Below are positions 8,945 through 19,330 of a stretch of 64,000 nt of DNA, one piece after another. The DNA is from Rhizophagus irregularis (taxonomy: Eukaryota > Glomeromycota > Glomeromycetes > Glomerales > Glomeraceae). Below the pieces are notes generated by a model. It saw only the letters and a list, made by a program, of their open reading frames with translations. It did no database searches and had not been told where the DNA came from. The position numbers and the translations under genes were made by a program. How positions within the stretch are numbered: the stretch's first letter is position 1; the number at the start of each line of letters is the position of its first letter. The stretch covers positions 994,501-1,058,500 of the forward strand of contig NC_089456.1 in the NCBI RefSeq assembly GCF_026210795.1, written 5' to 3'.

Positions 8945-10924
8945 ATGGATTCTACCAATATACGAGAACTTATACGAGATGACATTAACATAACAGTTCA
9001 AATGCCGTCAAAGCTTGTATTAGTCAAATTAAATCTTAAAGCTAGCTTATCAAAAATTCGTGATAAACTTGAAAAAAACAGTGAAGTCAAAATGAACGAT
9101 ACATTTTCATTTGCAAAGATGATCAACAATAATAGTAGTACTAGTGAAAGCTTGTTAGCCGTAATAGCAAGAGAAGATGAAGAGATAATAATTTTAGAAA
9201 ATATTATAGACGTAAAAAATGATAAGTTTTTATATTTAAAATCAGAACCTGAAACTAAACCTGATTGGAGATTTTTTGAAGATAAGCTTAAACTAGGATA
9301 TGGGAGTAATGTAACTTTAAAAAAAGCCAATAGTAGAGCATTCACAATAGTGGATTGTGAAATGGATAAAATCGTTGATGGATATGAAAATAGAACGATT
9401 CAAATTGATTTGGAAGAAGATAAGACTATAAAAAATGATTTTCTTTTAATCGCAGATATTGATATTCCAAATTTTGCAAAATTGGGAGTATCAATCAAAA
9501 ATTCAAACATCAAAAATTCTAATGTTACAACTAATTTAACTTATAATATTATTGAGTACAATAAAATGTCTTTAAAATTTAAATTAGAACCAACTACTGG
9601 GTTTATTGAAGCAGTAAAGGGTGTTATAGCGTCCAAGGATCCTAGAAAATTTAAAGATATCATAAATGATTTTGGTCGATTTATTTCAAAAAAAGTTATT
9701 TTGGGTGGAAGAGCTTATTCTATTGCAAGAGAAAATTTTGAAGAAAATTTCGGTGAATATGTTAAAAATACTGATTGTCAGGCTTCAAATATTAAAATTG
9801 AAAAGAAGTCTTCAAAATCATTAAGCAAAAGTAATTCTTTTAAATATCAAAGTTTTAAATTATTTGGAGGAAAAGAAGTTTGTTCTAACAACTTTAATGA
9901 ATCAGATTGGGTAGAATCTTTAAATGGTTTTAAAAATTGGAGTTGTATAAAATTTGAAGATCCGGTTAATATTTTTCAACTTTTATCTGAAGATTTGCGT
10001 AAACAAATTTTATTATTAGTTGGAAAAAAAATTCTTTATACAAATACTGAAGATTATACTTATTATTTATTTGTACCTGGAATGTATCATACTTTTAAAT
10101 TAAACATTCCAGAAAATATTTTAGAAATCCTTCAACATAAAGATGCTGAATGTAGTATCTTTTCAACAGTTATTGATGAAAAAGGAAAAGATACCTTTAA
10201 TTGTCAAGTTATTTGGCCACCAAATGAAAATCCAAAACTTATAATTCATTGTATTCAAAAAAATTTTAGAAAACGTGAATGTAAATTGAAAATTATTTGG
10301 ATGATCGTTGGTTACGACATAAATTTTGATTTTAATCATTCAGATTTTAATGTTAAATTGAAAGTTTTAAAAAATAAATTTAATGTATCAAACCAACAAG
10401 CTATAACTAAAGAATTAGATTTGGAATATGATTCATCAATTCTTTGTTTTGGAATTCCAGTATTAAGCAAGTTGGATTCTTCAAATAATTCTTTAGTCAT
10501 TGGACATCATTTTTCTAATGATAGAGAAAATAGAAAAATTGGATCATATATATTTTCTTATTGTTTAGAAAAAAATCACTATGTTAACTTACCTAATTTT
10601 ACATTTTATACACTTATTATTTCAGACTATACCAATTCTAATAATTATGGAATCTCAACTTTTCAACATACTAATAAGATAAGAAAACTGCTCAACTTTA
10701 TTAAATTTAATTCTCTAGAATCAAAACCAAAATTTTTTAGTTTATATTTAACAGAAAACAAATTTGCTCCAATTTTCTTAAAACAAAAAACCCACGAAAA
10801 TAAAATTATATACATTAATGTTAGTCACTGTAATCAAGATAATTGTATTTGTAAGAACAAAAAAATCAAGAAATTAGAAAGTAATTTGAAATACGCATTC
10901 TTTGATCCAAAGGATTTAAATTAA
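8945..10924 (+). CDS. MACPF/DUF7431-like protein, single exon
   Basis: An uninterrupted 659-residue reading frame opens with ATG after an A-rich leader. The first ~100 residues are acidic and resemble a ubiquitin-like or adaptor segment. Residues ~225-265 carry GFIEAVKGV..SKDPRKF.....FGRFISKKVILGGR. The FGRFI-x6-GG part fits the MACPF signature (aromatic-G-x-x-aromatic-x6-GG), although the usual His is Phe here. Proteins with this segment and a DUF7431 label are numerous in glomeromycotan fungi. The rest is Lys/Asn-rich, with a CNQDNCICKNKK cluster near the C terminus. There is no signal peptide or clear membrane span. MACPF proteins often form membrane pores, but whether this family does is unknown. 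It is intact, unlike most neighbours. Confidence 0.75.
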   Translation: MDSTNIRELIRDDINITVQMPSKLVLVKLNLKASLSKIRDKLEKNSEVKMNDTFSFAKMINNNSSTSESLLAVIAREDEEIIILENIIDVKNDKFLYLKSEPETKPDWRFFEDKLKLGYGSNVTLKKANSRAFTIVDCEMDKIVDGYENRTIQIDLEEDKTIKNDFLLIADIDIPNFAKLGVSIKNSNIKNSNVTTNLTYNIIEYNKMSLKFKLEPTTGFIEAVKGVIASKDPRKFKDIINDFGRFISKKVILGGRAYSIARENFEENFGEYVKNTDCQASNIKIEKKSSKSLSKSNSFKYQSFKLFGGKEVCSNNFNESDWVESLNGFKNWSCIKFEDPVNIFQLLSEDLRKQILLLVGKKILYTNTEDYTYYLFVPGMYHTFKLNIPENILEILQHKDAECSIFSTVIDEKGKDTFNCQVIWPPNENPKLIIHCIQKNFRKRECKLKIIWMIVGYDINFDFNHSDFNVKLKVLKNKFNVSNQQAITKELDLEYDSSILCFGIPVLSKLDSSNNSLVIGHHFSNDRENRKIGSYIFSYCLEKNHYVNLPNFTFYTLIISDYTNSNNYGISTFQHTNKIRKLLNFIKFNSLESKPKFFSLYLTENKFAPIFLKQKTHENKIIYINVSHCNQDNCICKNKKIKKLESNLKYAFFDPKDLN

Positions 10925-11078
10925 ATCAAAATTTAATACTTTATGGAAAAATTCAACAAAATTATTATTTTAGAATTTGAAAAATTTTTCAATTTTTTTT
11001 TATTTATATATTACACAATTCAAAAGAAGATTATGAAGGAAAAAAAAGAGATTATGAAAGAAAAAAAAATTAAGATTA

Positions 11079-11290
11079 GGCCGGGCAAAAAAAATTTTTA
11101 GATTCTCGTGACATAAATTTTAAAAATGACCCGGCCAGCCAGAATTTTTTTTTATATATGTAAAATTTTCATTCGTGAAATTTTTTACGCTCATTTGGCC
11201 AAAAAACTCAACATCACGTGATAAAAATTTTTACTATAAAAAAACTGACCCGGCCGGGTCACGAGAATCTAAATTTTTTTTTGCCCGGCC
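11079..11290. mobile_element. PIF/Harbinger-like MITE (212 bp)
   Basis: Terminal inverted repeats start GGCCGGGCAAAAAAAA and extend through AGATTCTCGTGAC, about 34 bp with small gaps. They are flanked by TTA at 11,076-11,078 and 11,291-11,293. A 3-bp TTA/TAA duplication and GG-starting ends are typical of PIF/Harbinger MITEs. The inner part has a further inverted ACCCGGCC motif. There is no coding capacity, so it needs a transposase elsewhere. The flanks are AAGGAAAAAA-type simple repeats. Confidence 0.8.
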
Positions 11291-11293
11291 TTA

Positions 11294-12160
11294 TGAAGGA
11301 AAAAAAAATAAGTTTATGAAGGAAAGAAAAAATAAGATTATAAAGGAAAAAAAAAATATATTAATTTAAAATCCGATATTTTGTTTTTGTGGCTCGTTCG
11401 TATCATTTTAATTTACTTTAAGAGGTAGATTTGCTGTTTATGTAAATTTATCAGGAATACGATAATTCATTAACATATTTATAAATAACAAAATTTTTTT
11501 GTTTACTAATTGGTCGCCAGTGAAAATTTTTCAAGTTTATTTATACTTTTCCTACTTTTTCCCTGTTAATGTCGCATGATTTTTACGGCGCAGCTGTAAT
11601 TTTTGACTCTCCTCGTGTTATTTTTTTTGACCCGCATATACTGTATTACATATAGGAGGGTCAAAAAGGATGTCGTGAAATAACTAAAATTAATTAATTA
11701 TATGACTACAATATCGCTGTGAAACTTACCAATACGACTATACCGGGAGTCGGACAATTATGATAAAGGTCATAATATCTACTATGCTAAAAATTTACCT
11801 TTGCCATCCTAAACTTACTTTAAAAGCTATAGGCACAAAACTTTGTGAAAATGGTTGCTTGTCTTTTGTTTATAACTGCAATTTAAAATTTATTTTTTGT
11901 ATATTTCTATGTATACTGATAGTGAAAAAGCGTATATAATTTCCTAAAATTTTGCCTTGTTACATTAGATTTATTTACAGTTCTGGTCGATAAATTTGTA
12001 AGATTTTGACGTTAAAAGACTTTTCTCTCTAAAGCTGCATTTTTTCTACGATAGTTTATAGTATTAGATTAATAAAATATTATGTTAAATTATGTGTAAA
12101 GTTTAGATCATAGTCAGATGTGACCTCAATTATAATTATCCTTCAGTGCTTTGATACACT
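11294..12160. other. AT-rich intergenic stretch
   Basis: After A-rich GAAGGAAAAAAA repeats (to about 11,358) I see no gene, RNA gene or clear repeat here. Confidence 0.4.
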
Positions 12161-12164
12161 TCAT

Positions 12165-14510
12165 TGGATGATGGTTCAAATTTCAATTTGAACGTCAAGT
12201 ATATGTATGGCATTTATACCATAACTTCGATCATTTACAGTTTTGGTATAAAATAATGTGGAAAATGCAATAGTAACGATCTTGTACTTCATATGAAGCT
12301 ACGTGAGATAAAAGAAATTTTTTACTTTCGAATTCACATTCACCCTTAGAGCTTATATTGATATATAATCAACCGCCTTGGAGATTTATTAAAAGCTTAT
12401 TTATTTCAACATCTATAAGAACACTTAAAGTTATGTTAATGTCTAATTGAGATGGACTATTCTAATAATAAAATGGACATTTCATTCTGGTCACGTACAA
12501 TTCAGAAAATTTTTATATCAAAGAACGCGGTGATACTGCAAGTATTAAGTTATTTAATCAAATGTTTAATTATACTTTTCAAATGTTCGTATTTGCTAAA
12601 ATCTTTTCTATAGTTTTTGCAAAGATGGTGAAGAACAAGATGAAGGTGAAGAGGAAGAGAATGATTAAGTTTTTACAGCTATCGTCATTTTAATGATTGT
12701 TCAACATAACCTTCCATTAAAAGAGAATCTGATGGTTGAACAGTAATGTAATTAGCACAATGATTGATCTCAAAGTACTGGTCAACATTTTTAGATGTTG
12801 TCATGATTAAAAATATACCATGATGCACCACTACTTACTGCAGCAATTAGCAATGGCGAATGATGCATGAATTCATCATGTCTGAATGGTACAAATAATT
12901 CTATCGATACGTCTATTAATATGACTTATTACAAAAGTCAAGATTGAAGTGGATCATGTTTTTGGTATGTGCGTTTTGAAGCGTAATTTTAACATTTTGA
13001 TTGAGAGCTTGTTACAACTTAAAAGCAAGGATTAATTTATAGATCAAAAAATTAGGGAATGATATGTATCATTTTTTTATTTGTTATAATATTCAGCATC
13101 AAATTTTCATTACTGTTTCGGTGGAGGAGCTAATTTAAAAAGATTGAATAAATAGCGTACAAAGTAGGAAAACCTCATTAGGTAGGTAACTAGGAAATTT
13201 ATTCAAACTACAATTTAATGTTTACAGTACTTTCAGTTCGAATAATATTTTTTTTATAACTATTTTATTTAATTTACGAATGCAGGAAAACATTGAACTG
13301 TACTGCAATTTTATTTGTAAAAAATTATTGGAAGTGAGTCATATGCACAAAGTCATATTTCCATGTATCACTCCCCTGATACACTTGTCAAGTTATTCAT
13401 AATTTTGGTACAAAATAATCTGGAATAACGATCCTGCACTTTATTACGCAATTTGTAGGCTTGTGTAAGTTGAAGGAAATTTTTTGTTTTTAATTCACGT
13501 TAACTGAAGATATTAAAAATTTTTTGAACCTTCTAGGGCTTACATCAATTTTAATGATGAAGAATTACCAACCGCCTTTGAGATTTACAAAATTCAACGT
13601 CTATAATATTAAATTGATCAATCCTTCCAAGTTCTCCTGAAAAATTTCACTTATGAAAGACTCAAAATTATTTTAGTAATAAACGGACGTTCTATCCTGA
13701 TCAAAGTTGCATAATTCAAAAAAAAAATATTTGTACCAAAGGAATTGGTACTACAGATACTGAAGTTTTTTAATCAAATGTTTGATTATATTATTTACTG
13801 TGTATGTTCAATATCTTCATCATGGTTTGTAGATATGAAGAGCAAAGATAAAGATCAAGATGGAGATGAAAGGAAGTGGAGGGATTAGTTGTTGTAACTA
13901 TATGTAAATTTGATTCTATGTTTAACATAAAAGGAAGTCTGCGGTGTTATCGGCTTATCGCTTTTAAAGATCATGGCGGGTAGTAGTGGAATAATTTGTA
14001 TGGCTATCAATCTCAAATTACTTGCTTTTTGGATCAAAGATTCGGTTCAACATTATATTTACTATTATGTTATTATGGTGATTAAAGTGTACTGGAATGC
14101 ACTCTTAACGGAAAGTTCTAAATAAACTGCTAGAAGACCTATCCGTATGTAAGCAAAAGCAATTTAAATGATTGTTTAAATGCTGTTCGAAGGAGCTTAT
14201 TGCAGTAACGAGCAATGTAGGAATGAGAAATTCATCATATCTGAAAGTACAAATCTTATTCTATCAATATGACTTTGTTTCATAGGCAAGATATGTTTTT
14301 AGAGAATGTGTTTGAGTAGCTGTGGAGTGCTTTATTACATCTCATCAAAGTTAGAAACATCATTCTATAAAGTGATCAGAGGGTATACGTGATGAAAAAA
14401 GTATGTGATGAAAATGATGATGAGGAGGAGGAGAACAAGACTATTTCTCAAACTGGGGATATTAATGAAGGATAGACGCACTCTTAACAAGCAAGTCAGT
14501 CCTTGGCGAC
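12165..14510 (+). repeat. Diverged ~1.2-kb tandem duplication
   Basis: Two blocks share word order. The first (12,165-13,300) has TTTTGGTATAAAATAATGTGGAA, AACGATC, AAGGAAATTTTTT-like words, ACCGCCTTGGAGATTTA and GATGAAGGTGAAGAGGAAG. The second (13,370-14,500) has TTTTGGTACAAAATAATCTGGAA, AACGATC, ACCGCCTTTGAGATTTA and AAGATGGAGATGAAAGGAAG. Divergence is high, and gaps interrupt all frames. It may be the remains of a duplicated acidic-tailed gene. No protein family could be assigned. Confidence 0.5.
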
Positions 14511-14599
14511 CATCGATAATGACTATCACTTCAACATTAATAATAACTATCTAAATTTTAAATACTTCAAATTTGGCCGAATTCACTGCCAAGATGTTC

Positions 14600-15982
14600 T
14601 TTATAAATTTGAACTGCGTTGCATTCTAAAGTGGTAAGTTTTTTTTCTTATTCTCCATGCAGTATAATTTACCTTGTTACTTTATTAATGATATTTTTTT
14701 TTTTAACTGAAAAGCCTCTGTCATCCATTTATTCGTCACTAAACTAATAGGTAAATCTATCTAAACGTTTTAGATGAGAAAGTGAATCAAAAATGTAATA
14801 GTTTCAGTGTTCCCTACACAACTATACAATCATGAGGAAATATACGAATTTGATAAATCGGAATTCAAGTTTAAATTGGCAAGAAACAATGGAACAGAAT
14901 TATGACCAAAAGTAAGAGTGATTAGAAAGTAATGTATGTATATAATAAATTTTTTTTTAAAAAAATCTAAATATGAAAATTAGATTAATGAGTATTTTTT
15001 GTACAAGTTATTAATTTTTTTATGAAAACTATGATCTATTAATACATTTATTAGTTACAAATTTGAAAAATTTTATAAACTTAATTTTTTATTAGGTTTA
15101 TATTAATTATTTTATAATAAAAGATGATTGACTCATTTAATAATTAAACGAAAGAATATAAATATAAATGATGTGAAAATACTGGATGAATAAGGCGTTG
15201 GGTTCCTGTTTGTTTTCTTTATATGATCCACTATCAACATTAACTAATGGGTATAAAGATTCAAAAATGAATTTCTTGTTTTTATTGGTAATAAGCTTTA
15301 TTGATTAGAATATGAGTTTACAGATTTAATCAACCGAACTGTTTAACTTAATGAATAAAAAAAAAAATGTAACAATTTACGGCCATAAGAATTCACCACC
15401 ATGTAGTAATACTGTAATAGTAATATAATTCGCGTTCAGTTATTTTAAAAAAAATCTAGAATAAATAGTATAATAGATTCCTTGATTTATACGTCCACGG
15501 TCCAGTCGGTCCACTGAAACTTATGCGTAAATCATGTGATTATCACAGATCACATGATTGTCTTAATGATGAACGGTTAAAATTTAATATATTTGAAATG
15601 TCTTCTAGAAATAAAATAAAATAAATATATTTGAAATATACATTCTTTTAAAGGATTCAAATTAAGGTAAGTTATTCCCTGTAAAAAATGTTGATCCGTG
15701 TTTTATATTTCTACATATGACTTTTTTTATCACTAACACGCAAAAATTACCTTCTTGTCCCTCCTCGTGTTACTTTAACTTGACAATTAATAAACATTTC
15801 CGAACCAATTTTTTTTATTTTTTTATTTTGTTGTATATTATAAAAAACCTATTTAACAGACTTTATTAATTTTATTAAACTTTATTAAAGGCTCTACTAT
15901 TCTTTAAACATAATAGTAAAGTCTACTTTCTTCTTGTCTATTATCGGAACTTGAGAACTTCAAAGTACTGGACGCAGTTATA
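14600..15982. other. AT-rich intergenic stretch with one palindrome
   Basis: No gene is supported. A perfect 11-bp inverted repeat (AATCATGTGAT / ATCACATGATT) with an 8-nt loop lies at 15,530-15,559. Confidence 0.5.
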
Positions 15983-16318
15983 CTACTTTATGAGATGTGC
16001 AAATGAACTAGAATTAACAAGGTATGCAGGTGAAAGAGAATATGGGTTTTGGTTAGGTGGACAATCGTTTAATGGTACTGTAGAATTTGAATAGTACGGT
16101 ACAGTATTAGGAAATGAAATTGGTAAATTTGTACTGTACCAACTTCTTTTTAACTTCTTGCTTAAACAATAATAGATCCGAAAAACAATTGATTTTTTAA
16201 AAATTGACGCTGCATGACAGTGTTTGCAGACATCTCTGAACGGACCATTCCATACATAATCAAAACATGTACATTCTCCTGTTTTTATATTGATTAAATA
16301 ATATTCGGAATGTTCCAA
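15983..16318 (-). pseudogene. SWIM zinc-finger fragment, likely MULE remnant
   Basis: The open stretch encodes GECTCFDYVWNGPFRDVCKHCHA, which fits the SWIM motif CxC-xn-CxH. This sits at the C-terminal end of many Mutator-like (MULE) transposases and some regulators. The frame runs upstream to an in-frame PDYLEHSEYYLI segment without an ATG, and no transposase core was found around it. The residues after the SWIM motif are Ser/Asn/Pro-rich, as in C-terminal tails. Most likely it is the last exon of a decayed element or a domesticated gene. Confidence 0.6.
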
Positions 16319-17731
16319 ATAATCCGGGATCTTGTTTAAAATAAAAAGCTCTGTAAAAATAAAAATTATCTACTCTCATTTTGTTAAAAAAACAATTCTG
16401 TTTTATTTCCTGTATGTAGTACAAAATTTGTATTTTTTTTTATTTTTATTTTATTTCACAAAGTGAACGAAGTTACAAAGACTTTAAAACTAATACCGAA
16501 AGTAATTCGAAAACTGAAAAAGTACAAAATTTGTATAACGATTGGATAAACAAATATCACAAACATATCACATATCACGCGATTTTCAAAACCACCCACA
16601 TGAGTATTTATAAAAAAAAATGAATGTAGTATCACAATAAAAGCTATTGCTTAATAATCAATCAATCAATATAAATCAAGTAAATCAGTATAAATAATAC
16701 CATAGGTTCTCTCTATTCTTTTAATAAAACTCTACTTGCTTTTACTATGAGTACCATGAGCGAAATGAGTTGAAGTTAGTTCCGAAAATAGGAGTGAAGA
16801 CATAAAAGTGCTTTCTAAAATACTTTCCTTGGGTGATACAAATAAGTGAAAAGCTCGAAACAATCTATAATCTTTTTCTTTATCATTTAGGCTTAAGCGA
16901 ATTTATAAAAGAATATGCGGGACTTCTCGTTGAAATTATAGAAATATGTGCGTTGACGATCCCATTATCGTCATTAAATGGGCCAACCCATTTCCGCGTA
17001 ACGGCAGAACTCAGACGAAGGTATTTTTAATTTTATTTGTTATTCATTGTTCAAAATTATTTTAGCGCGCGCTCATTCAACATATCACGACGCATGGAGG
17101 CGTTAAGAATTTAATTCAGATACAATTTTCTCATTTAGAAGTGGATGTCAACTAACTAGCTGTTTAAACGGCTTTCCAGCTTGGTTAGTGTTAAGCTTTA
17201 TTATTATTATTTTCTGGAAATATTTGCAATGTTTCTAACTTCTCAAATATAGGTCGTACCATGATCGAGTTAACCAAAATGTCCCAGATATCGGACTGTT
17301 ATAGAATAACCAAGGTACGGCCGAATTAGAGGATTATCAGCGTATCTTCAACATCTAATAAGAAGATGATACTCTTATTAATTATTTTTTGCATATATAT
17401 TATACTAAATATCCTTTAAAAGAATCATTAATGTATTATTCATTAAACATGTATTTTTAATATAAGATCAAAAAGTTATTTGCGTCTTTGCAGAATATTT
17501 TTTATGTGTATGTCTACATGTTTATAAACTATAAAGTTCAATCAAATAAAGTGATTGTTTTAGTTATTACAAGAAAATAATCCTAAGCGCAGAAGATATT
17601 CGGTAAAAATCTTGCCGAATGTATAGGGGCTACGAATCTACCATTTTTTTCTAAGACTATTTTATATTTATTTTTTGCGCATCATGTATTCAGTCACGCT
17701 ATTATCATATCAATAAAACAATATTAGGGTA

Positions 17732-17842
17732 TGGATAAATTTTCTGACAATCAATATTTCGCCTGGTCCACTCATTGCATTCGTGCCCAGAAAAAAACTG
17801 CAGATAAGAAAATACATTTCTTGTTTGGATTTCACAAATAAG
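17732..17842 (+). pseudogene. 36-codon open frame (DNQYFAWSTHCIRAQKK)
   Basis: It starts with ATG and ends with TAA. The encoded segment from FSDNQYFAWST onward is preserved in the duplicate at 43,947-44,042, but that copy lost the ATG through a ~10-bp deletion. I do not recognise a family. It may be an exon of the same broken gene as the downstream RING remnant. Confidence 0.3.
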
Positions 17843-18139
17843 GGTTTGCTTATCCTTCAGGCTCGCGCTCTTTTGTTCGAGTATTTATGAGAAAAAAAGC
17901 AGGGATGTGTGTGCTAATCGTCCGTGATTTGCAAGGGGTAATGGTGAAATGTAGTGGAGTTCCAGGAACTATAGAATTCAAGTGCTATAAAAACGGTCAT
18001 GTTTCGCTTCGCTCATTCATAGTCCCTCAACATTAGGAACCTCGCATATAGCATCCTAAAAAATCTAGGGGATGATATTAAGGATAAAGAATTTAATGAA
18101 TTGGGAATTGTTCACAATGCGAGAGAGACATCATTTCCG

Positions 18140-18219
18140 TAACTTTTGAAGCATTCACAACATTGCCTTGTGGGCATATATTTCATAAGGGATGTATTCA
18201 AGAAAACCACTGCCCTTTT
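18140..18219 (+). pseudogene. RING-H2 remnant
   Basis: The translation has TLPCGHIFHKGCIQENHCPF, which matches the central C-x-H-x2-H-x2-C...CP part of a RING-H2 domain (ubiquitin ligase type). No intact start or N-terminal cysteine pair precedes it. The same remnant is at 44,353-44,433. Confidence 0.6.
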
Positions 18220-18329
18220 CTAATTGCACCGCAACAGTTAAGCCTGTTATCTAGGAGAATGAGCAATCAGCTTCAGATACGCCCACCAGTAATCCAAGAA
18301 GAGGTGTGCCGGATCAAGAGATGGCGTGG

Positions 18330-18535
18330 ATGACTCAGTAAATTTTTTGAGATATGGATCCTTAAGGATTCCATAAATTGCTTCAGAGTCCTTAAGGATC
18401 TGTAATTTTATGGATTCTTTAAAAATCCTTATTGATTTGTAAAATATCCTTAAGGAATCTCTATAAGTTTACAGTTCCTTAAAGATTCCTATATAAAAAA
18501 TCCCTATGTATTCCTTAAATCTAAATCTTTAAAAA
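18330..18535 (+). repeat. Cluster of TCCTTAAGGA-type palindromic words
   Basis: Variants of ATCCTTAAGGATT recur every 15-30 bp, for example TCCTTAAGGATTCC and ATATCCTTAAGGAATC. The cluster is also present at 44,568-44,735. It looks like a degenerate microsatellite built on a palindrome. Confidence 0.7.
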
Positions 18536-18648
18536 ATTTTATTTTATATTTCATTTTTATTTTAAAATTGAAAAATCACGTGTATCACGTGTTGTAATCT
18601 TAGTGCGGCCATATATCGATATGGACCCCAGTCGCGCCATCATAGCCT

Positions 18649-18716
18649 TCTTCCCTCTCTCACCTTTTCCTTTTTTCGTCCTATTTCTTCACTCTGTTCT
18701 TTCCCTCTCTCTACAA
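18649..18716 (+). promoter_or_regulatory. CT-rich tract before array B
   Basis: A pyrimidine-rich stretch (CTTCCCTCTCTCACCTTTTCC and so on) lies about 10-80 bp before the palindrome that opens the array. A similar tract precedes array C (44,880-44,947). A CT-rich fungal promoter is inferred. Confidence 0.45.
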
Positions 18717-18726
18717 AATCTATAAT

Positions 18727-19222
18727 GAAACGTTAAGTAACGTTTCGCTATTTTTTTTTTTAGACGGTTCTTCCAGGTTTCTTTGGAGGCGATATTCTGG
18801 TAAATTTTAAAACTTTTTTTTATCTATTTCTTCTTCCTTTTAATGAATGGTTTCTAACAGTTCGTTTCTTTTTTTTAGGCTGTTCTTTCAGATTTTCTTA
18901 CGGTAAGATATTTTTTTATTAAATTTTCTTTATTTTAACGAAACATTAACTAATGTTTCTTTTTCTTTTTTCTTTTAGACGGTCAGGCCTTTTTTCTTTT
19001 TTTAATCCTTGGCACGCGGCATTTCGGTAAGTTCAAACTACCGTGTTTTAATTTTTTTTTTATTTTAACAAAACGTTAACTAGCGTTTCATTTTATACTT
19101 TTATTTCCTTTTTTTAGACGTTCTTTTTTCAAGTACTTGAACGTGAATTTCGACAAGTAAAAAAGATATATATTTTTTTTTATTAACGAACTTTTACTAA
19201 CTGTTCATTTTTTTTTAGATGA
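18727..19222 (+). repeat. Exon-like micro-unit array B
   Basis: Five units are seen. Each has a palindrome or stem holding a TTAAC/CTAAC branch-site sequence (GAAACGTTAAGTAACGTTTC at 18,727-18,746), a T-rich tract ending in TTTTAG, a block and a donor. The first block is 18,764-18,799 (36 nt, TVLPGFFGGDIL if in frame), then GTAAAT. Later blocks are about 24, 48 and 39 nt and end at GTAAG, GTAAGT and GTAAAA. Spacing is about 110 bp. It is paralogous to array C. Confidence 0.65.
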
Positions 19223-19330
19223 CTGGGTTATCGGGTATTCAAACGGGACATTTGGCATATAAAACAAAGAAATAATTTTTTCAATTTTTTTATATGGAAA
19301 ACGTACACTTTTTTTAGCTTATTCCCTTTC

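Larger units (their letters stand above)
16997..19320 (+). repeat. Second segmental duplication, copy 1
   Basis: It matches 43,214-45,545 in the same orientation from CGTAACGGCAGAACT onward, with scattered small indels. It contains the last codons of a protein ending VTAELRRRYF, a 36-codon open frame, a RING remnant, a TCCTTAAGGA repeat patch, a CT-rich tract and a micro-unit array. Upstream of the breakpoint the two loci differ: the other copy has a complete 178-codon frame. Confidence 0.95.

Noticed and set aside
8998..9345. 115-codon open stretch on the minus strand
   Set aside because: It is a shadow of the intact 659-residue frame on the plus strand; composition is Leu/Ser/Ile-rich, as expected from the complement of an AT-rich gene.
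11175..11369. 64-codon frame with PAGSRESKFFFARP
   Set aside because: It lies inside the MITE end and the A-rich flank; it opens only through the repeat sequence.
16833..17030. 65-codon frame ending VTAELRRRYF
   Set aside because: Its first codon is not ATG and only the last ten codons match the 178-residue protein; it is a junction artefact of the duplication breakpoint.
18330..18535. Regular TCCTTAAGGA words considered as a CRISPR-like array
   Set aside because: Spacing is irregular, words are degenerate and palindromic, and the host is eukaryotic; a microsatellite-type repeat explains it.
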